Below the pieces are notes generated by a model. The model had not been told where the DNA came from and searched no databases. It saw only the letters and a program-made list of their open reading frames with translations. Below, piece by piece: positions 44,669-53,353 of a stretch of 60,106 nt of DNA. The stretch covers positions 1-60,106 of the forward strand of contig CALMZX010000031.1 of assembly GCA_937870685.1 (NCBI GenBank). The letters are read 5' to 3'. How positions within the stretch are numbered: position 1 is the stretch's first letter; every line of letters starts with the position of its first letter. The position numbers and the translations under genes are program-made. Source of the stretch: an uncultured Alphaproteobacteria bacterium. GTDB taxonomy: Bacteria > Pseudomonadota > Alphaproteobacteria > Rhizobiales > Aestuariivirgaceae.

Positions 44669-45432
44669 TGCGCCTGAATGTCTATCTCCAGCAGGCGGGC
44701 GTCGGCTCCCGCCGCGAGGCTGAGCGCATGGTCGAGCAGGGCCGTGTCAAGGTGAACGGTGCGCTTGCCACGCCAACCGTGCCGGTGAATGACGGCGACA
44801 AGGTGGAACTGGATGGCAAGCCATTGTCCCCCGCCACCCGCGCCCAGCCACGCCTGTTCCTGCTCTACAAGCCGCTCGACTATCTGGTCACAGCCTTCGA
44901 CAAGGAAGGCCGTCCGACGATCTATGATCTGCCGGTCCTCAAGCCACCCGCCTGGGACAAGTCGAAGCCCCGTGTCATCTACGTCGGGCGCCTCGACGTG
45001 AACTCCGAAGGCCTGCTGGTGCTGTCATCGGATGGCCCGCTGGCCCAGACCATGATGTCGCCTGCCACAGCGCTGCCGCGAGTCTATCGCGTGCGCGTGC
45101 ACGGCCGCCTGAAGGAACGGGAAGTGGAACTTCTCCGCCGTGGAGTGACCGTCGAGGGCGAGCGTTACCGCAGTGTCGATGTGACCGAAGAGACCGGCCA
45201 CACCGGCCGCACCAACACCTGGTACCGGGTCATTCTCACCGAAGGCAAGAACCGCGAAATCCGCCGCCTCTTCGAGCATTTCGGCTGCGTTGTGAACCGC
45301 CTGATCCGCGTGCAGTACGGGCCATTCCATCTGGGCAAACTTGAGCGCGGCCAGATCACCGAAGTGCCAGCAGCCGAGGTGAAGCGCTTCATGAAGGAAC
45401 TCGCCGCCGAACCCGTCCGGATCAAGGCGTGA
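44668..45432 (+). CDS. rluB: RNA pseudouridine synthase, RsuA/RluB family
   Basis: A 254-residue enzyme: S4 domain RLNVYLQQAGVGSRREAERM, KVNGALATP, and the catalytic aspartate in VGRLDVNSEGLLVLSSDG, with the KNREIRRLFEHFG motif typical of RluB/RsuA. It isomerises a uridine in rRNA, probably 23S. It begins by overlapping moaD (TGATG) and its stop overlaps the HPP gene (GTGA). The exact site (RluB, RluE or RluF) is not certain. Confidence 0.9.
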   Translation: MRLNVYLQQAGVGSRREAERMVEQGRVKVNGALATPTVPVNDGDKVELDGKPLSPATRAQPRLFLLYKPLDYLVTAFDKEGRPTIYDLPVLKPPAWDKSKPRVIYVGRLDVNSEGLLVLSSDGPLAQTMMSPATALPRVYRVRVHGRLKEREVELLRRGVTVEGERYRSVDVTEETGHTGRTNTWYRVILTEGKNREIRRLFEHFGCVVNRLIRVQYGPFHLGKLERGQITEVPAAEVKRFMKELAAEPVRIKA

Positions 45433-45920
45433 AGAGCTTCTGGCACCGCCACCAGCCACCCATGCGGGTGCATTCGGCACTGCTGGCCGGGGCAGGGGCG
45501 GCACTGGCGCTGGCTGCATTGGGCTTTCTGGGGGAATGGACCGGCCATCTCTGGCTCATCGCGCCGTTTGGTGCTTCCGCTGTCCTCATCTTCGCCGCAC
45601 CCACAGCCGTGCTCTCGCAACCCGCCAATCTCGTGGGTGGCCATGTGACGGGCGCACTCATCGCGCTGGCGCTTGTGGCCGTCTTTCCGGGGCATGTCTG
45701 GCTGGCCGCAGTTGCAGCGGGCCTTGCCATCACGACCATGGTCCTGATGCGCATCGTGCACCCGCCCGCCGGTGCCACGGCCTTGCTGGCCTATCTCACA
45801 AGTGCGGAGTGGACGTTCCTGTTCCTGCCGGTGCTCGCCGGCAGCATCCTGCTCGTTGCCTTCGCCTGGGGTTGGCAGAGGCTGATCGGCGGAACCTATC
45901 CGCTGGCCCCGTCAGAGTAG
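45429..45920 (+). CDS. HPP family membrane protein
   Basis: A 163-residue protein with four to five helices: LLAGAGAALALAALGFLGEW, WLIAPFGASAVLIFA with the family PFGASAVLIF, QPANLVGGHVTGALIAL, and the name-giving VHPPAGATALLAYL. Members are linked to nitrite or other anion transport in plastids and bacteria; no substrate is indicated here. GTG start at 45429 overlaps the rluB stop. The last 25 bases overlap the converging DUF2161 gene. Confidence 0.92.
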   Translation: MKSFWHRHQPPMRVHSALLAGAGAALALAALGFLGEWTGHLWLIAPFGASAVLIFAAPTAVLSQPANLVGGHVTGALIALALVAVFPGHVWLAAVAAGLAITTMVLMRIVHPPAGATALLAYLTSAEWTFLFLPVLAGSILLVAFAWGWQRLIGGTYPLAPSE

Positions 45921-46549
45921 CGCGCCAGCGCCACACGTCCGTCATCCGACAGGGCATAGATCCCGCGCTCCACCTTGGCGAACCAGCCATAGACATTGTC
46001 GCGGAAAATGCCCGCCACCCGGTCCACGGATGTTGCAGCCTTCACATCCCGGATGCGTGCCGGGCCTGCCTCCGAGAGATGCGCGGCGCACTTCAGCGCA
46101 TCCTGACGGTAGGCCGTCATCAGCGGTGTGCGGGTGCTGCCACCCAAATTGGGGTCGCCGCTGCGTGCGTTGAACTCCCTGAGCAGCAATCCGCGCTTCT
46201 TCGCGTTGGGGCGCGGCGCGTAGGGAACAGGGTCCGCCAGCACTTCCAGCGAGCCCGCCGCCGTGACAACGATCAGCCCCAGCCCCAGCCGCCTGCACAG
46301 CTTGAGCGCCGACGCACCAACGCCGCGCTTGGGCCGGGCAATGGCGATATACACATGCTCCGCCACCGAGAAGCGCTCCACTGCCTGATAGAGAAGCTGC
46401 AGCGTCAACCCCGTCTTCAGTTCCACGATGACAGGCGTCTCATCCCCCCGCACCGCCACCACATCACAGCCCTTCACCTCCGCCTTCACGGCGTAGCCCT
46501 GCGCTTCCAGATGGCGCTTCACGGGGAGATAAAGGTCAGTCTCACGCAT
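45896..46549 (-). CDS. DUF2161 family PD-(D/E)XK-type putative nuclease
   Basis: A 217-residue protein. DLYLPVKRHLEAQGYAVKAE, then VKGCDVVAVRGDETPVIVEL followed by K: D and E-L-K form the PD-(D/E)XK core. The rest has RPKRGVGASALKLCRRLGLG and, near the C-terminus, a wing-like segment with YGWFAKVERGIYALSDDG. No true nuclease substrate is known. Its end overlaps the HPP gene by 25 bases in antisense. Confidence 0.9.
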   Translation of the reverse strand: MRETDLYLPVKRHLEAQGYAVKAEVKGCDVVAVRGDETPVIVELKTGLTLQLLYQAVERFSVAEHVYIAIARPKRGVGASALKLCRRLGLGLIVVTAAGSLEVLADPVPYAPRPNAKKRGLLLREFNARSGDPNLGGSTRTPLMTAYRQDALKCAAHLSEAGPARIRDVKAATSVDRVAGIFRDNVYGWFAKVERGIYALSDDGRVALARYSDGASG

Positions 46550-46573
46550 GGCATCAGCCTAGCGCGATTCGGC

Positions 46574-47203
46574 TCAAAGCCCCTTCTTGTACGGCAGCAC
46601 CACCACGCGCGTGCCCACTTTCACGCGGTTGGCGAGGTCGATCACGGCGCTGTTCAGCATGCGGAAGCAGCCGGATGTGGTGGCCTTGCCGATGGTGTAG
46701 GGGGCGGGCGTGCCGTGGACGCGGTACTTGTTGTCGATGCCACCCTCGTTGATCAGGTAGAGGGCGCGCGCCCCCATGGGGTTGTCGAGGCCGCCGGGCA
46801 TGCCGTCCTTCCATTGGTCATAGGTGGTGTGCTTGGCCATCATCTCTTCGGTGGGCGTCCACTTCGGCCACTTGGCCATGCGGGTGATGGTGGCATTGCC
46901 GCTCCAGCGCGTGGCGCTGCTGCCCACGCCGATAACGTAACGGATCGCCTTGCCGCCCGGCTTCACGAAGTAGAGAAAGCGCTTGCGCATGTCGACAACG
47001 ATCGTGCCCGGCGGTTCAGTGGTCTTGAACTTCACTTCCTGCTGGCGGTACTTGAACTCGACCTTGTGCTCTTCATAGACGGGGATGTGAAACGGTTCCG
47101 CCGCTGCGGCCACACGGGGCACGGCAAGGGCGGCAAGCGACGACAACAGGAACGAACGGCGGCTCAGCATCATGGGAGGGAGAATATCCAGCCCCGCCGT
47201 CAT
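46574..47203 (-). CDS. L,D-transpeptidase (YkuD/ErfK type), Tat-exported
   Basis: A 209-residue protein. Near its start is a twin-arginine signal (LSRRSFLLSSLAALAVPRVA). The YkuD domain has FLYFVKPGGKAIRYVIGVG, then VHGTPAPYTIGKATTSGCFR M with the catalytic Cys in SGCFRM. It makes 3-3 cross-links in peptidoglycan or links outer-membrane proteins to it. ATG 47203 lies two bases after the MFS stop; ATG 47173 or 47170 would put the signal peptide at the very start and is an alternative. Confidence 0.9.
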   Translation of the reverse strand: MTAGLDILPPMMLSRRSFLLSSLAALAVPRVAAAAEPFHIPVYEEHKVEFKYRQQEVKFKTTEPPGTIVVDMRKRFLYFVKPGGKAIRYVIGVGSSATRWSGNATITRMAKWPKWTPTEEMMAKHTTYDQWKDGMPGGLDNPMGARALYLINEGGIDNKYRVHGTPAPYTIGKATTSGCFRMLNSAVIDLANRVKVGTRVVVLPYKKGL

Positions 47204-47205
47204 GA

Positions 47206-48411
47206 TCAATTCACAACCGCATGCTGCCGCGTGGCGCGCTCCAGCGCCCATCCCAAGCCTGCACCGGCAACGGAAATGGTGGCGAGAACCAGCGCCACGG
47301 ATGTCCATCCCCCTGCCTCCAGGAACATTGCCAGCAGCGGCGTGCCAAGGAAGGTTCCAAGATTGCCGAACAGGGCAATGGCGCTGAACCCCAGCGTGGT
47401 TTGCTCAGGCGAGCGCGCCACACGTGGCATGTTGGCGAAGGCAAGGCCCGGCAACAGTCCGAAACACGCCATCATCACGGCCAGTGACACCAGCAGCAGC
47501 GGGGGCGGCGGCACAAGCGCGAACACCACCAGCGCCGCAGCCGCCAGCACGGCAAAGACAATCCCGAAACTCCGGGCAATTCCGAGCCCGCTGCGCGCCA
47601 CGAATCCGGACATGAGTGTGAACACCAGACTCCACAGGGGCGCGATGAAGAGGGCGACGCCGATCTGCTCGGCCGGCCAGTTGAGTTGCGTCTGCAGGAA
47701 GATATTGAGGAAGGTGAGAACCGCGAGGAACTGCACCGTGTAGGCAAAGAAGGTGAGGGCCAGCAGCAGTGGCGCACCGCTGCGCGCCACATCCGCATGC
47801 TTGCGCAGGATCGCGGAGAACCCCGGCCACGCGCCTTGCGCCATCTGTCCGCGCGTGACCCAGGTGACGGCAAGGCCAACAGCAATCATGGCGGCACCAT
47901 GGGCGAGGAGCAGGTTCCGCCATGCCGCTTCGCCGACGATGAAGGGCGCAAGCAGGCTGGTCAGTGCGTAGCCTGCGCCAAAGAAGCAGCCCCACAGGGC
48001 AAGGGCCAGTGGCTTGTCCCGCGGTGCCGCCGCATTCGCCATCAGCGCCGGCGTGCACACCACCACGAAGAGGTGGGAGAAGCCTTCAAGAAAGCGCGAC
48101 AGCAGGAAGCTGTTGGCCTCGGGCGCGAAAGCGCCGGCAAGCGCCACGGCCCCGCCGCCGAAGAGGGCAAGGCGCAAGGCCCGGGCAAGGCCCACTGCAT
48201 TGGCAACAGCGCCAACGGATACCGCAAACAGCACGCCGACGAGGCCAAGGATCGAGACGGAAAGCCCGGCCCCCACAGGGCCAAGTGCAAGGTCACGCGC
48301 CACCAGGCTCATCACGGGAGACAATTTGGCGAACTGCATCGCCGCCACCAGACCCGCACAGTAGAGAATGATGATGGCAAGCCAATCTGTGCGCGGTGCG
48401 GGTTCACTCAT
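47206..48411 (-). CDS. MFS transporter
   Basis: A 401-residue twelve-helix carrier with the usual two-half plan: DWLAIIILYCAGLVAAMQFA starts, and SILGLVGVLFAVSVGAVANA and RFLEGFSHLFVVVCTPALMA follow. The loop 2-3 motif is weak. Substrate unknown; the pattern fits the CynX/NarK-like or drug-sugar exporter branches. It is immediately upstream of the L,D-transpeptidase gene and downstream of ilvE, whose terminator separates them. Confidence 0.9.
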   Translation of the reverse strand: MSEPAPRTDWLAIIILYCAGLVAAMQFAKLSPVMSLVARDLALGPVGAGLSVSILGLVGVLFAVSVGAVANAVGLARALRLALFGGGAVALAGAFAPEANSFLLSRFLEGFSHLFVVVCTPALMANAAAPRDKPLALALWGCFFGAGYALTSLLAPFIVGEAAWRNLLLAHGAAMIAVGLAVTWVTRGQMAQGAWPGFSAILRKHADVARSGAPLLLALTFFAYTVQFLAVLTFLNIFLQTQLNWPAEQIGVALFIAPLWSLVFTLMSGFVARSGLGIARSFGIVFAVLAAAALVVFALVPPPPLLLVSLAVMMACFGLLPGLAFANMPRVARSPEQTTLGFSAIALFGNLGTFLGTPLLAMFLEAGGWTSVALVLATISVAGAGLGWALERATRQHAVVN

Positions 48412-48437
48412 GCCGCGACCGTTGCCACGTGCGGCTC

Positions 48438-48467
48438 AAAAACGAAAGGGGCCGGTCGCCCGGCCCC
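48438..48467 (-). terminator. Rho-independent terminator of ilvE
   Basis: On the minus strand, an 8-base GGGGCCGG/CCGGCCCC stem (48467-48448) with a 4-base loop is followed by TTTCGTTTTT. It sits 22 bases after the ilvE stop and ahead of the MFS gene, so it closes the ilvE transcript. Confidence 0.85.
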
Positions 48468-48489
48468 CGCATGTCAGGATTGCGCTGTC

Positions 48490-49362
48490 TCAGGCGCGCA
48501 CGAGGTTGGAATAGGCGTCCATCATCGTCCGGCTCATGTTGCCGGGCTTGAACGTGTAGGGGCCGATCTCCGAGACCGGCGTCACTTCCGCCGCCGAGCC
48601 CACGATGAAGCATTCGTTGAAGGTCGAAAGCTCCTCCGGCATGATCCGGCGTTCGATGAGTTCGAGGCCTTCCTTCTTCGCCAGCGCGATCACCGTCTGG
48701 CGGGTGATGCCATTGAGGAAGCAGTCGGCAATCGGCGTATGGATGGCACCGTCGCGCACGAAGAAGATGTTGGCACCGGTGCATTCCGCCACACGGCCCT
48801 GCCAGTCCAGCATCATGGCGTCGGCATAGCCCTTCTTCTCCGCCTTGTGCTTGGAGATGGTACAGATCATGTAGAGGCCGGCGGCCTTGGCATGGACAGG
48901 CGCACACTGCGGATCAGGGCGGCGATAGTCGGCGATATCGAGCTTGATGCCCTTCATCTTTGTTTCCGGGTCGAACATGGAGGGCCAGGCCCAGGTTGCG
49001 ATGGCCACATGGATGCGGTTGTTCTGCGCTGAAACGGCCATCATCTCCGAGCCGCGGAAGGCCACGGGCCGCACATACTGGTCGCCGCCGCCGCTCGCCG
49101 CCACCACTTCGTCCTTGGCCTTGTTGATTTCGTCATCAGTGAAGGGCAGGTCGAAATCCATGATGTTGGCGGACTTGCGGAAGCGCTGCGTGTGCTCCAC
49201 CGTCTTGAAGATCTTGCCGTTGTAGGCGCGCTCGCCTTCGAAAACGGAAGAGCCATAGTGCAGGCCATGGGTCAGCACATGCACCTTTGCATCACGCCAG
49301 GGAATGATTTTGCCGTTGAACCAGATCACGCCGTCGCGGTCGTCAAAAGGGATGATTGCCAT
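48490..49362 (-). CDS. ilvE: Branched-chain amino acid aminotransferase
   Basis: A 290-residue fold-type IV PLP enzyme. IWFNGKIIPWRDAKVHVLTH, GLHYGSSVFEGERAYNG, the YVRPVAFRG region, and GRVAECTGANIFFV near the phosphate-binding cup are typical, as is the end MSRTMMDAYSNLVRA. It makes or breaks Leu, Ile and Val by exchange with glutamate. Start at ATG 49362 gives the normal length; the open frame upstream to 49920 is not used. It is divergent from marR. Confidence 0.94.
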   Translation of the reverse strand: MAIIPFDDRDGVIWFNGKIIPWRDAKVHVLTHGLHYGSSVFEGERAYNGKIFKTVEHTQRFRKSANIMDFDLPFTDDEINKAKDEVVAASGGGDQYVRPVAFRGSEMMAVSAQNNRIHVAIATWAWPSMFDPETKMKGIKLDIADYRRPDPQCAPVHAKAAGLYMICTISKHKAEKKGYADAMMLDWQGRVAECTGANIFFVRDGAIHTPIADCFLNGITRQTVIALAKKEGLELIERRIMPEELSTFNECFIVGSAAEVTPVSEIGPYTFKPGNMSRTMMDAYSNLVRA

Positions 49363-49475
49363 GGCCTTGGTCTCCAAAGATTTTGCGTTGCAGCAAGCGC
49401 ATGCCATACTGGGCCGGAATTGACTCGTGATCAGGCATGCCTGCTGTGATCTCGAGCAGACGCTAACAGAAGTGG

Positions 49476-49504
49476 AAAATATGTCAATATGGCTGACATA
49501 ATTT
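49476..49504. promoter_or_regulatory. Palindromic operator overlapping the marR start
   Basis: Arms AAAATATGTCA (49476-49486) and TGACATAATTT (49494-49504) match in 10 of 11 positions as reverse complements, with a 7-base spacer containing the start codon at 49489. A MarR dimer binding here would block its own operon, and possibly the divergent ilvE. The link to the protein is inference. Confidence 0.65.
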
Positions 49505-49998
49505 CGAATCCGCCCCTTTCGGATGAAGATGCTGTCGCCCTGGTGGAGCTGCTGTTCTTCGCCTATCGCGATTTCGTGGCTGATCCCGACACCATTCTGG
49601 AGGGGCTTGGGTTTGGCCGCGCCCACCACCGCGTGCTGCATTTCGTCGGCCGTGATCCCGGCATGACCGTGGCGCAGCTGCTGGATATCCTGCGCATCAC
49701 CAAGCAATCCCTCAGCCGCGTCCTGAAAGACCTGATCGAGAAAGGCTACATCTACCAGAAGGCAGGCGAGGAAGACCGCCGCCAGCGCCTGCTGCATCTT
49801 ACCGATGAGGGCGAGCGTCTCTGGCGCGCCCTGGCCGCACCGCAGATGCGGCGTTTCAACCGCGCCGTCGCCGGACTGGAAGAAGGCGAAGCCTCCAGCT
49901 ACCGGAACCTTCTGCTGCAACTCATCAATCCTGAAAACCGCGATGTGGCGGAAGCCTGGATCAGCCGGGCGCGCCGCACGTCTCCAGGGGCTCCGTGA
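49489..49998 (+). CDS. MarR family transcriptional regulator
   Basis: A 169-residue winged-helix protein: GFGRAHHRVLHFVGRDPGMT, VAQLLDILRITKQSLSRVLK (recognition helix), DLIEKGYIYQKAGEEDRRQR (wing), LLHLTDEGERL. It is the first gene of marR-response regulator-histidine kinase; its stop overlaps the response regulator start (GTGA). A one-component regulator cotranscribed with a two-component system suggests two-layer control. Confidence 0.94.
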   Translation: MADIISNPPLSDEDAVALVELLFFAYRDFVADPDTILEGLGFGRAHHRVLHFVGRDPGMTVAQLLDILRITKQSLSRVLKDLIEKGYIYQKAGEEDRRQRLLHLTDEGERLWRALAAPQMRRFNRAVAGLEEGEASSYRNLLLQLINPENRDVAEAWISRARRTSPGAP

Positions 49999-50696
49999 AC
50001 AATCCTGTGAGTGATGCCGCCCATATCCTGATCGTCGATGATGACCGGCGGATCCGTGCGTTGCTGGAAACCTATCTCACGGGCCAGGGCTTCCGCGTCA
50101 CCACGGCGGCCAATGCGGCAGAGGCGCGCGAGCGCATGCGTGGCCTCGTCTTCGACCTGCTCATCCTCGATGTCATGATGCCCGGTGAGACGGGCGTGAG
50201 CCTTGCCGAGAGTCTGCGCGCCGCGCGCCAGCAGGTTCCGATCCTCATGTTGTCGGCCCGCGCCGACAGTGGCGACCGCATCAAGGGCCTTGCCGCCGGA
50301 AGCGACGACTATCTGACCAAGCCTTTCGAGCCCGAGGAACTGCTGCTGCGCCTGCGCAACCTCCTGCGCCGCGCCGGTCCGGCGACGCCCGCCATCAGGG
50401 AGGCACAATTCGGCGATTGCCTCTTCGACATGGTGAAAGGCGAACTCTGGCGGGCAGGCGAGGTGGTCCACCTCACGGGCCGCGAAAAGGATCTGCTGCG
50501 CCAGCTTGTGCTCGGCAGCGGCAGGCCCGTGTCCCGTGCCGACTTGCGCGGCGATGGGCAGGATGATGCCGCCCGCGCTGTTGACGTGCAGATCAACCGC
50601 CTGCGCCAGAAAATCGAGAATGATCCCGCCAACCCCGCGCTGTTGCAGACGGTGCGCGGCGAAGGCTATGTGCTCTATGTGGAAAGCGTGGAATAG
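49995..50696 (+). CDS. OmpR-family response regulator
   Basis: A 233-residue protein. Receiver domain: acid pocket IVDDDRRIR, phospho-acceptor D59 (LLILDVMMPGETG), and K109 in DDYLTKPFEP. The C-terminal winged helix has LTGREKDLLRQLV and VDVQINRLRQKIENDPANPA. It begins with GTG overlapping marR by GTGA and precedes the histidine kinase without a gap. It is the EnvZ/OmpR-like partner of that kinase. Confidence 0.95.
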   Translation: MNNPVSDAAHILIVDDDRRIRALLETYLTGQGFRVTTAANAAEARERMRGLVFDLLILDVMMPGETGVSLAESLRAARQQVPILMLSARADSGDRIKGLAAGSDDYLTKPFEPEELLLRLRNLLRRAGPATPAIREAQFGDCLFDMVKGELWRAGEVVHLTGREKDLLRQLVLGSGRPVSRADLRGDGQDDAARAVDVQINRLRQKIENDPANPALLQTVRGEGYVLYVESVE

Positions 50697-52061
50697 ATGC
50701 CGCACCAGACAGGCTTCATGAACAGCTTCAACCGCTTCCTGGAACGTCACCTTCCGGGCGGGCTTTACCGGCGTGCCCTGATCATCCTGATAGCGCCTGT
50801 GGTGCTTCTGCAGACGATCATGGCTGCCATCATCCTCGACCGTCACTGGGACAACGTCACCAAGGCCCTGGGCCGTTCGCTGTCGATGGAAATCGGCTTG
50901 CTGGTGGACGACTACCAGAAGTCCGACAAGTCTGCGGAGGCCGTGGCCCTGATCGAACAGCGCGCCCGCGAGCGCTTGCGCCTCGACATGGATGTCATCC
51001 GCGGAGCCGACCTGCCGCCGCCGGAAACACCGCCGTTCTACGCCCTCTTTGAACGCAAGATGCAGAAATACCTCACCCGTGACACCGGCCGCGCCTTCTG
51101 GGTGAAGAGCGGCGGGCCGAACGGCGATGTGGAGGTGCAGGTGGAGGTGGACAAGGGCACCATCTTCCGCATCCGCACCGAAGCCGAACGCGCCCAGGCC
51201 AGCGGAACGGGCGGCCTGCTGCTGTTGATGCTTGCCGCCTCCGGCATGCTGCTCGGAATCGCCATGATCTTCCTGCGCAAGCAGGTGGTGCCGATCCTTG
51301 AACTCGCCGAGGCCGCCAAGAACTTCGGCATGGGCCGCGACACATCTGGCTTCCACCCCCGTGGCGCCGATGAAATCCGCGCCGCTGGCAATGCCTTCCT
51401 CGACATGCGCCGCCGCATCGCCCGCCATGTGGAACAGCGCACCGACATGCTGGCTGGCGTGTCCCATGACCTCCGCACTATTCTCACCCGCTTCAAGCTG
51501 GAACTGGCTGTCCTCGGCGACAACCCCAAGGTCCACCCCCTGAAGGAGGACGTGGACGAGATGCAGCACATGCTGGAAGACTACATGGCCTTCGTGAAGG
51601 GCGATGGCGGCGAGCAGGCCAGCGACGTCAATGTGCCCGACGCCGTGCGCATGACGGTGGAAAACGTGGAGCGCGACCGGCCCGATTCAGACGCGGAAAT
51701 CGCCATGAAGGATCTGCCCCGCGCCACCGTGCATCTCAAGGCCAATGCCTTCCGCAGGCTGCTGGCCAATCTCATCAGCAATGCCGTGCGCTATGGCCAC
51801 CGCGTGCAGATTTCAGGCGAGATCAGGGACCACCGCCTCTGGCTTTATGTGGATGACAATGGCCCCGGCATTCCCGCCCACCAGCGCGAGGAGGCGTTCC
51901 GGCCCTTCGTCCGCCTCGACAACGCCCGCAACCTTGATGAGACGGGAACCGGCCTCGGCCTTGCCATCGCCCAGGACATCGCCCACGCCCATGGCGGGGA
52001 GATCACGCTGGAGGATGGTCCGCTGGGCGGCCTGCGCGCCGTGGTGCGCTTGCCGGTTTAA
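50697..52061 (+). CDS. EnvZ-like sensor histidine kinase
   Basis: A 454-residue inner-membrane kinase: first helix [20 protein letters not shown], a periplasmic sensor of about 130 residues, a second helix ([20 protein letters not shown]), HAMP, and the H-box [17 protein letters not shown] with the phospho-acceptor H257. Position 262, usually Pro, is Ile. N-box [20 protein letters not shown]1 DDNGPGIP and G2 GTGLGLAIA are intact. ATG 50697 follows the response regulator stop at once; ATG 50718 is an alternative start. Confidence 0.94.
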   Translation: MPHQTGFMNSFNRFLERHLPGGLYRRALIILIAPVVLLQTIMAAIILDRHWDNVTKALGRSLSMEIGLLVDDYQKSDKSAEAVALIEQRARERLRLDMDVIRGADLPPPETPPFYALFERKMQKYLTRDTGRAFWVKSGGPNGDVEVQVEVDKGTIFRIRTEAERAQASGTGGLLLLMLAASGMLLGIAMIFLRKQVVPILELAEAAKNFGMGRDTSGFHPRGADEIRAAGNAFLDMRRRIARHVEQRTDMLAGVSHDLRTILTRFKLELAVLGDNPKVHPLKEDVDEMQHMLEDYMAFVKGDGGEQASDVNVPDAVRMTVENVERDRPDSDAEIAMKDLPRATVHLKANAFRRLLANLISNAVRYGHRVQISGEIRDHRLWLYVDDNGPGIPAHQREEAFRPFVRLDNARNLDETGTGLGLAIAQDIAHAHGGEITLEDGPLGGLRAVVRLPV

Positions 52062-52396
52062 AACAGCCTGCCGCCGTTCGGCACATCAAGGTCCGGCCCG
52101 ATCAGCACCACGCCACCTTCCGTGTCGGGGAAGCCGAGCGTCAGCACCTCCGACATGAACGGCCCGATCTGCCGGGGCGGGAAATTCACAACCGCCGCCA
52201 CCTGCCGCCCGAGCAGCGTTTCGATCACATAGTGCTTGGTGATTTGCGCCGACGAACGCTTCACGCCGATCTCCGGCCCGAAATCGATGCGCAGCTTGAA
52301 GGCCGGTTTGCGCGCCTCCGGGAAGGGCTCGACACCAATGATGGTGCCGACCCGGATGTCGACCTTCTCGAAGTCTGCATAGGTGATGCTGTTCAT
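52058..52396 (-). CDS. csaA: tRNA-binding protein, CsaA family
   Basis: A 112-residue OB-fold protein: [45 protein letters not shown] and [20 protein letters not shown] are CsaA signatures. It binds tRNA and was named for a chaperone activity in Bacillus. GGAGAG lies just ahead of ATG 52396. Its TAA shares the TTAA with the stop of the converging histidine kinase gene. Confidence 0.94.
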   Translation of the reverse strand: MNSITYADFEKVDIRVGTIIGVEPFPEARKPAFKLRIDFGPEIGVKRSSAQITKHYVIETLLGRQVAAVVNFPPRQIGPFMSEVLTLGFPDTEGGVVLIGPDLDVPNGGRLF

Positions 52397-52437
52397 GAAC
52401 TCTCCATCTGTCGCGACCCCCTCTGCCCTGCGGGCAC

Positions 52438-52497
52438 CTCCCCCAGCGAGCTGGGGGAGGGTGGTTCGGCCCCGCTCCCCCAACTTGTTGGGGGAGC
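52438..52497. repeat. Two adjacent perfect palindromes between csaA and proC
   Basis: CTCCCCCAGC/GCTGGGGGAG (52438-52447/52450-52459) and GCTCCCCCAAC/GTTGGGGGAGC (52474-52484/52487-52497), each with a 2-base loop, form two hairpins in a 135-base gap between csaA and proC (same strand). They belong to a GC-rich intergenic palindrome family distinct from those at 37.4 and 40.6 kb. No T-run follows on the minus strand, so they are not simple terminators of proC. Confidence 0.8.
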
Positions 52498-52531
52498 TGT
52501 CCGAAGGACTGAGGGGGGCCCTTGTCCGTTC

Positions 52532-53353
52532 CTAACTCGCCAGTTCCCTGGACCGCCGCGCCGCTGCTTTCACGGCCTCGATCATCAGCGGCTTCATGCC
52601 GTCTTCGGCCATCAGCACCTGCAAGGCTTCATAGGTGGTGCCCTTGGGCGAGGTCACGTTCTGCCGCAGCGTGGCGGCGTCAATGCCGGACGAGCGCATC
52701 AACTCGCCGGAACCCGCCACTGTGGCGCGCGCCAGCTTCACCGCCACATCAGGCGGCAGCCCGACTGCCTCCGCAGCCGCGGCAAGGCACTCCGTGAGAT
52801 AGAACACATAGGCTGGCCCCGAGCCGGACACGGCCGTCGCCGCATCAATCAGTGCCTCGTCATCCACGCGCACCACTTCGCCGATGGAGGACAGCAATTC
52901 TTCGGCGAGGGTCATTTGGGCAGGCGAAACGTTCCGGTTGGCCGCCATGGCCGTGATGCCGCGACCCACGGCGGCGGGCGTGTTGGGAATGGTGCGGATG
53001 ACAGCCGCCTCATTTCCGAAATGCCGTTCGAAGGACGCGATGGTCTTGCCTGCGGCAATCGAGAGGATCAGGGGCTTTGAGGCAGCGAGGCCGTGCAATG
53101 GCGTCAACACATCGTCCATCACCTGCGGCTTCACGGCCACCAGAACGACTTCGGCATCCGTGATGCTGTTGATCGGCGGATTGTGCCGCACGCCATGCTT
53201 CGCCAGAAGTGCTGCCACTTCTGCCGGGGGAGAGGGATCAAGCGCCACCACCTGCCGCGCCGCAACGCCAGCCTTCAGCCAGCCTTCCAGCATGGCTCCG
53301 CCCATTTTGCCGGCGCCGATCAGCACCAGCGTGCCCTTTAGAGAAATGCTCAT
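52532..53353 (-). CDS. proC: Pyrroline-5-carboxylate reductase
   Basis: A 273-residue NADPH-dependent enzyme for the last step of proline synthesis. LVLIGAGKMGGAMLEGWLKA is the nucleotide fold; IRTIPNTPAAVGRGITAM and AVSGSGPAYVFYLTECLAAA, then LRQNVTSPKGTTYEALQVL, are the P5CR signature. Its ATG overlaps the ybjN-type gene by ATGA. Confidence 0.95.
   Translation of the reverse strand: MSISLKGTLVLIGAGKMGGAMLEGWLKAGVAARQVVALDPSPPAEVAALLAKHGVRHNPPINSITDAEVVLVAVKPQVMDDVLTPLHGLAASKPLILSIAAGKTIASFERHFGNEAAVIRTIPNTPAAVGRGITAMAANRNVSPAQMTLAEELLSSIGEVVRVDDEALIDAATAVSGSGPAYVFYLTECLAAAAEAVGLPPDVAVKLARATVAGSGELMRSSGIDAATLRQNVTSPKGTTYEALQVLMAEDGMKPLMIEAVKAAARRSRELAS

Noticed and set aside
45536-47743. 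735-codon plus-strand open frame
   Set aside because: It spans four recognised genes on both strands with no domain; it is an accident of base composition.
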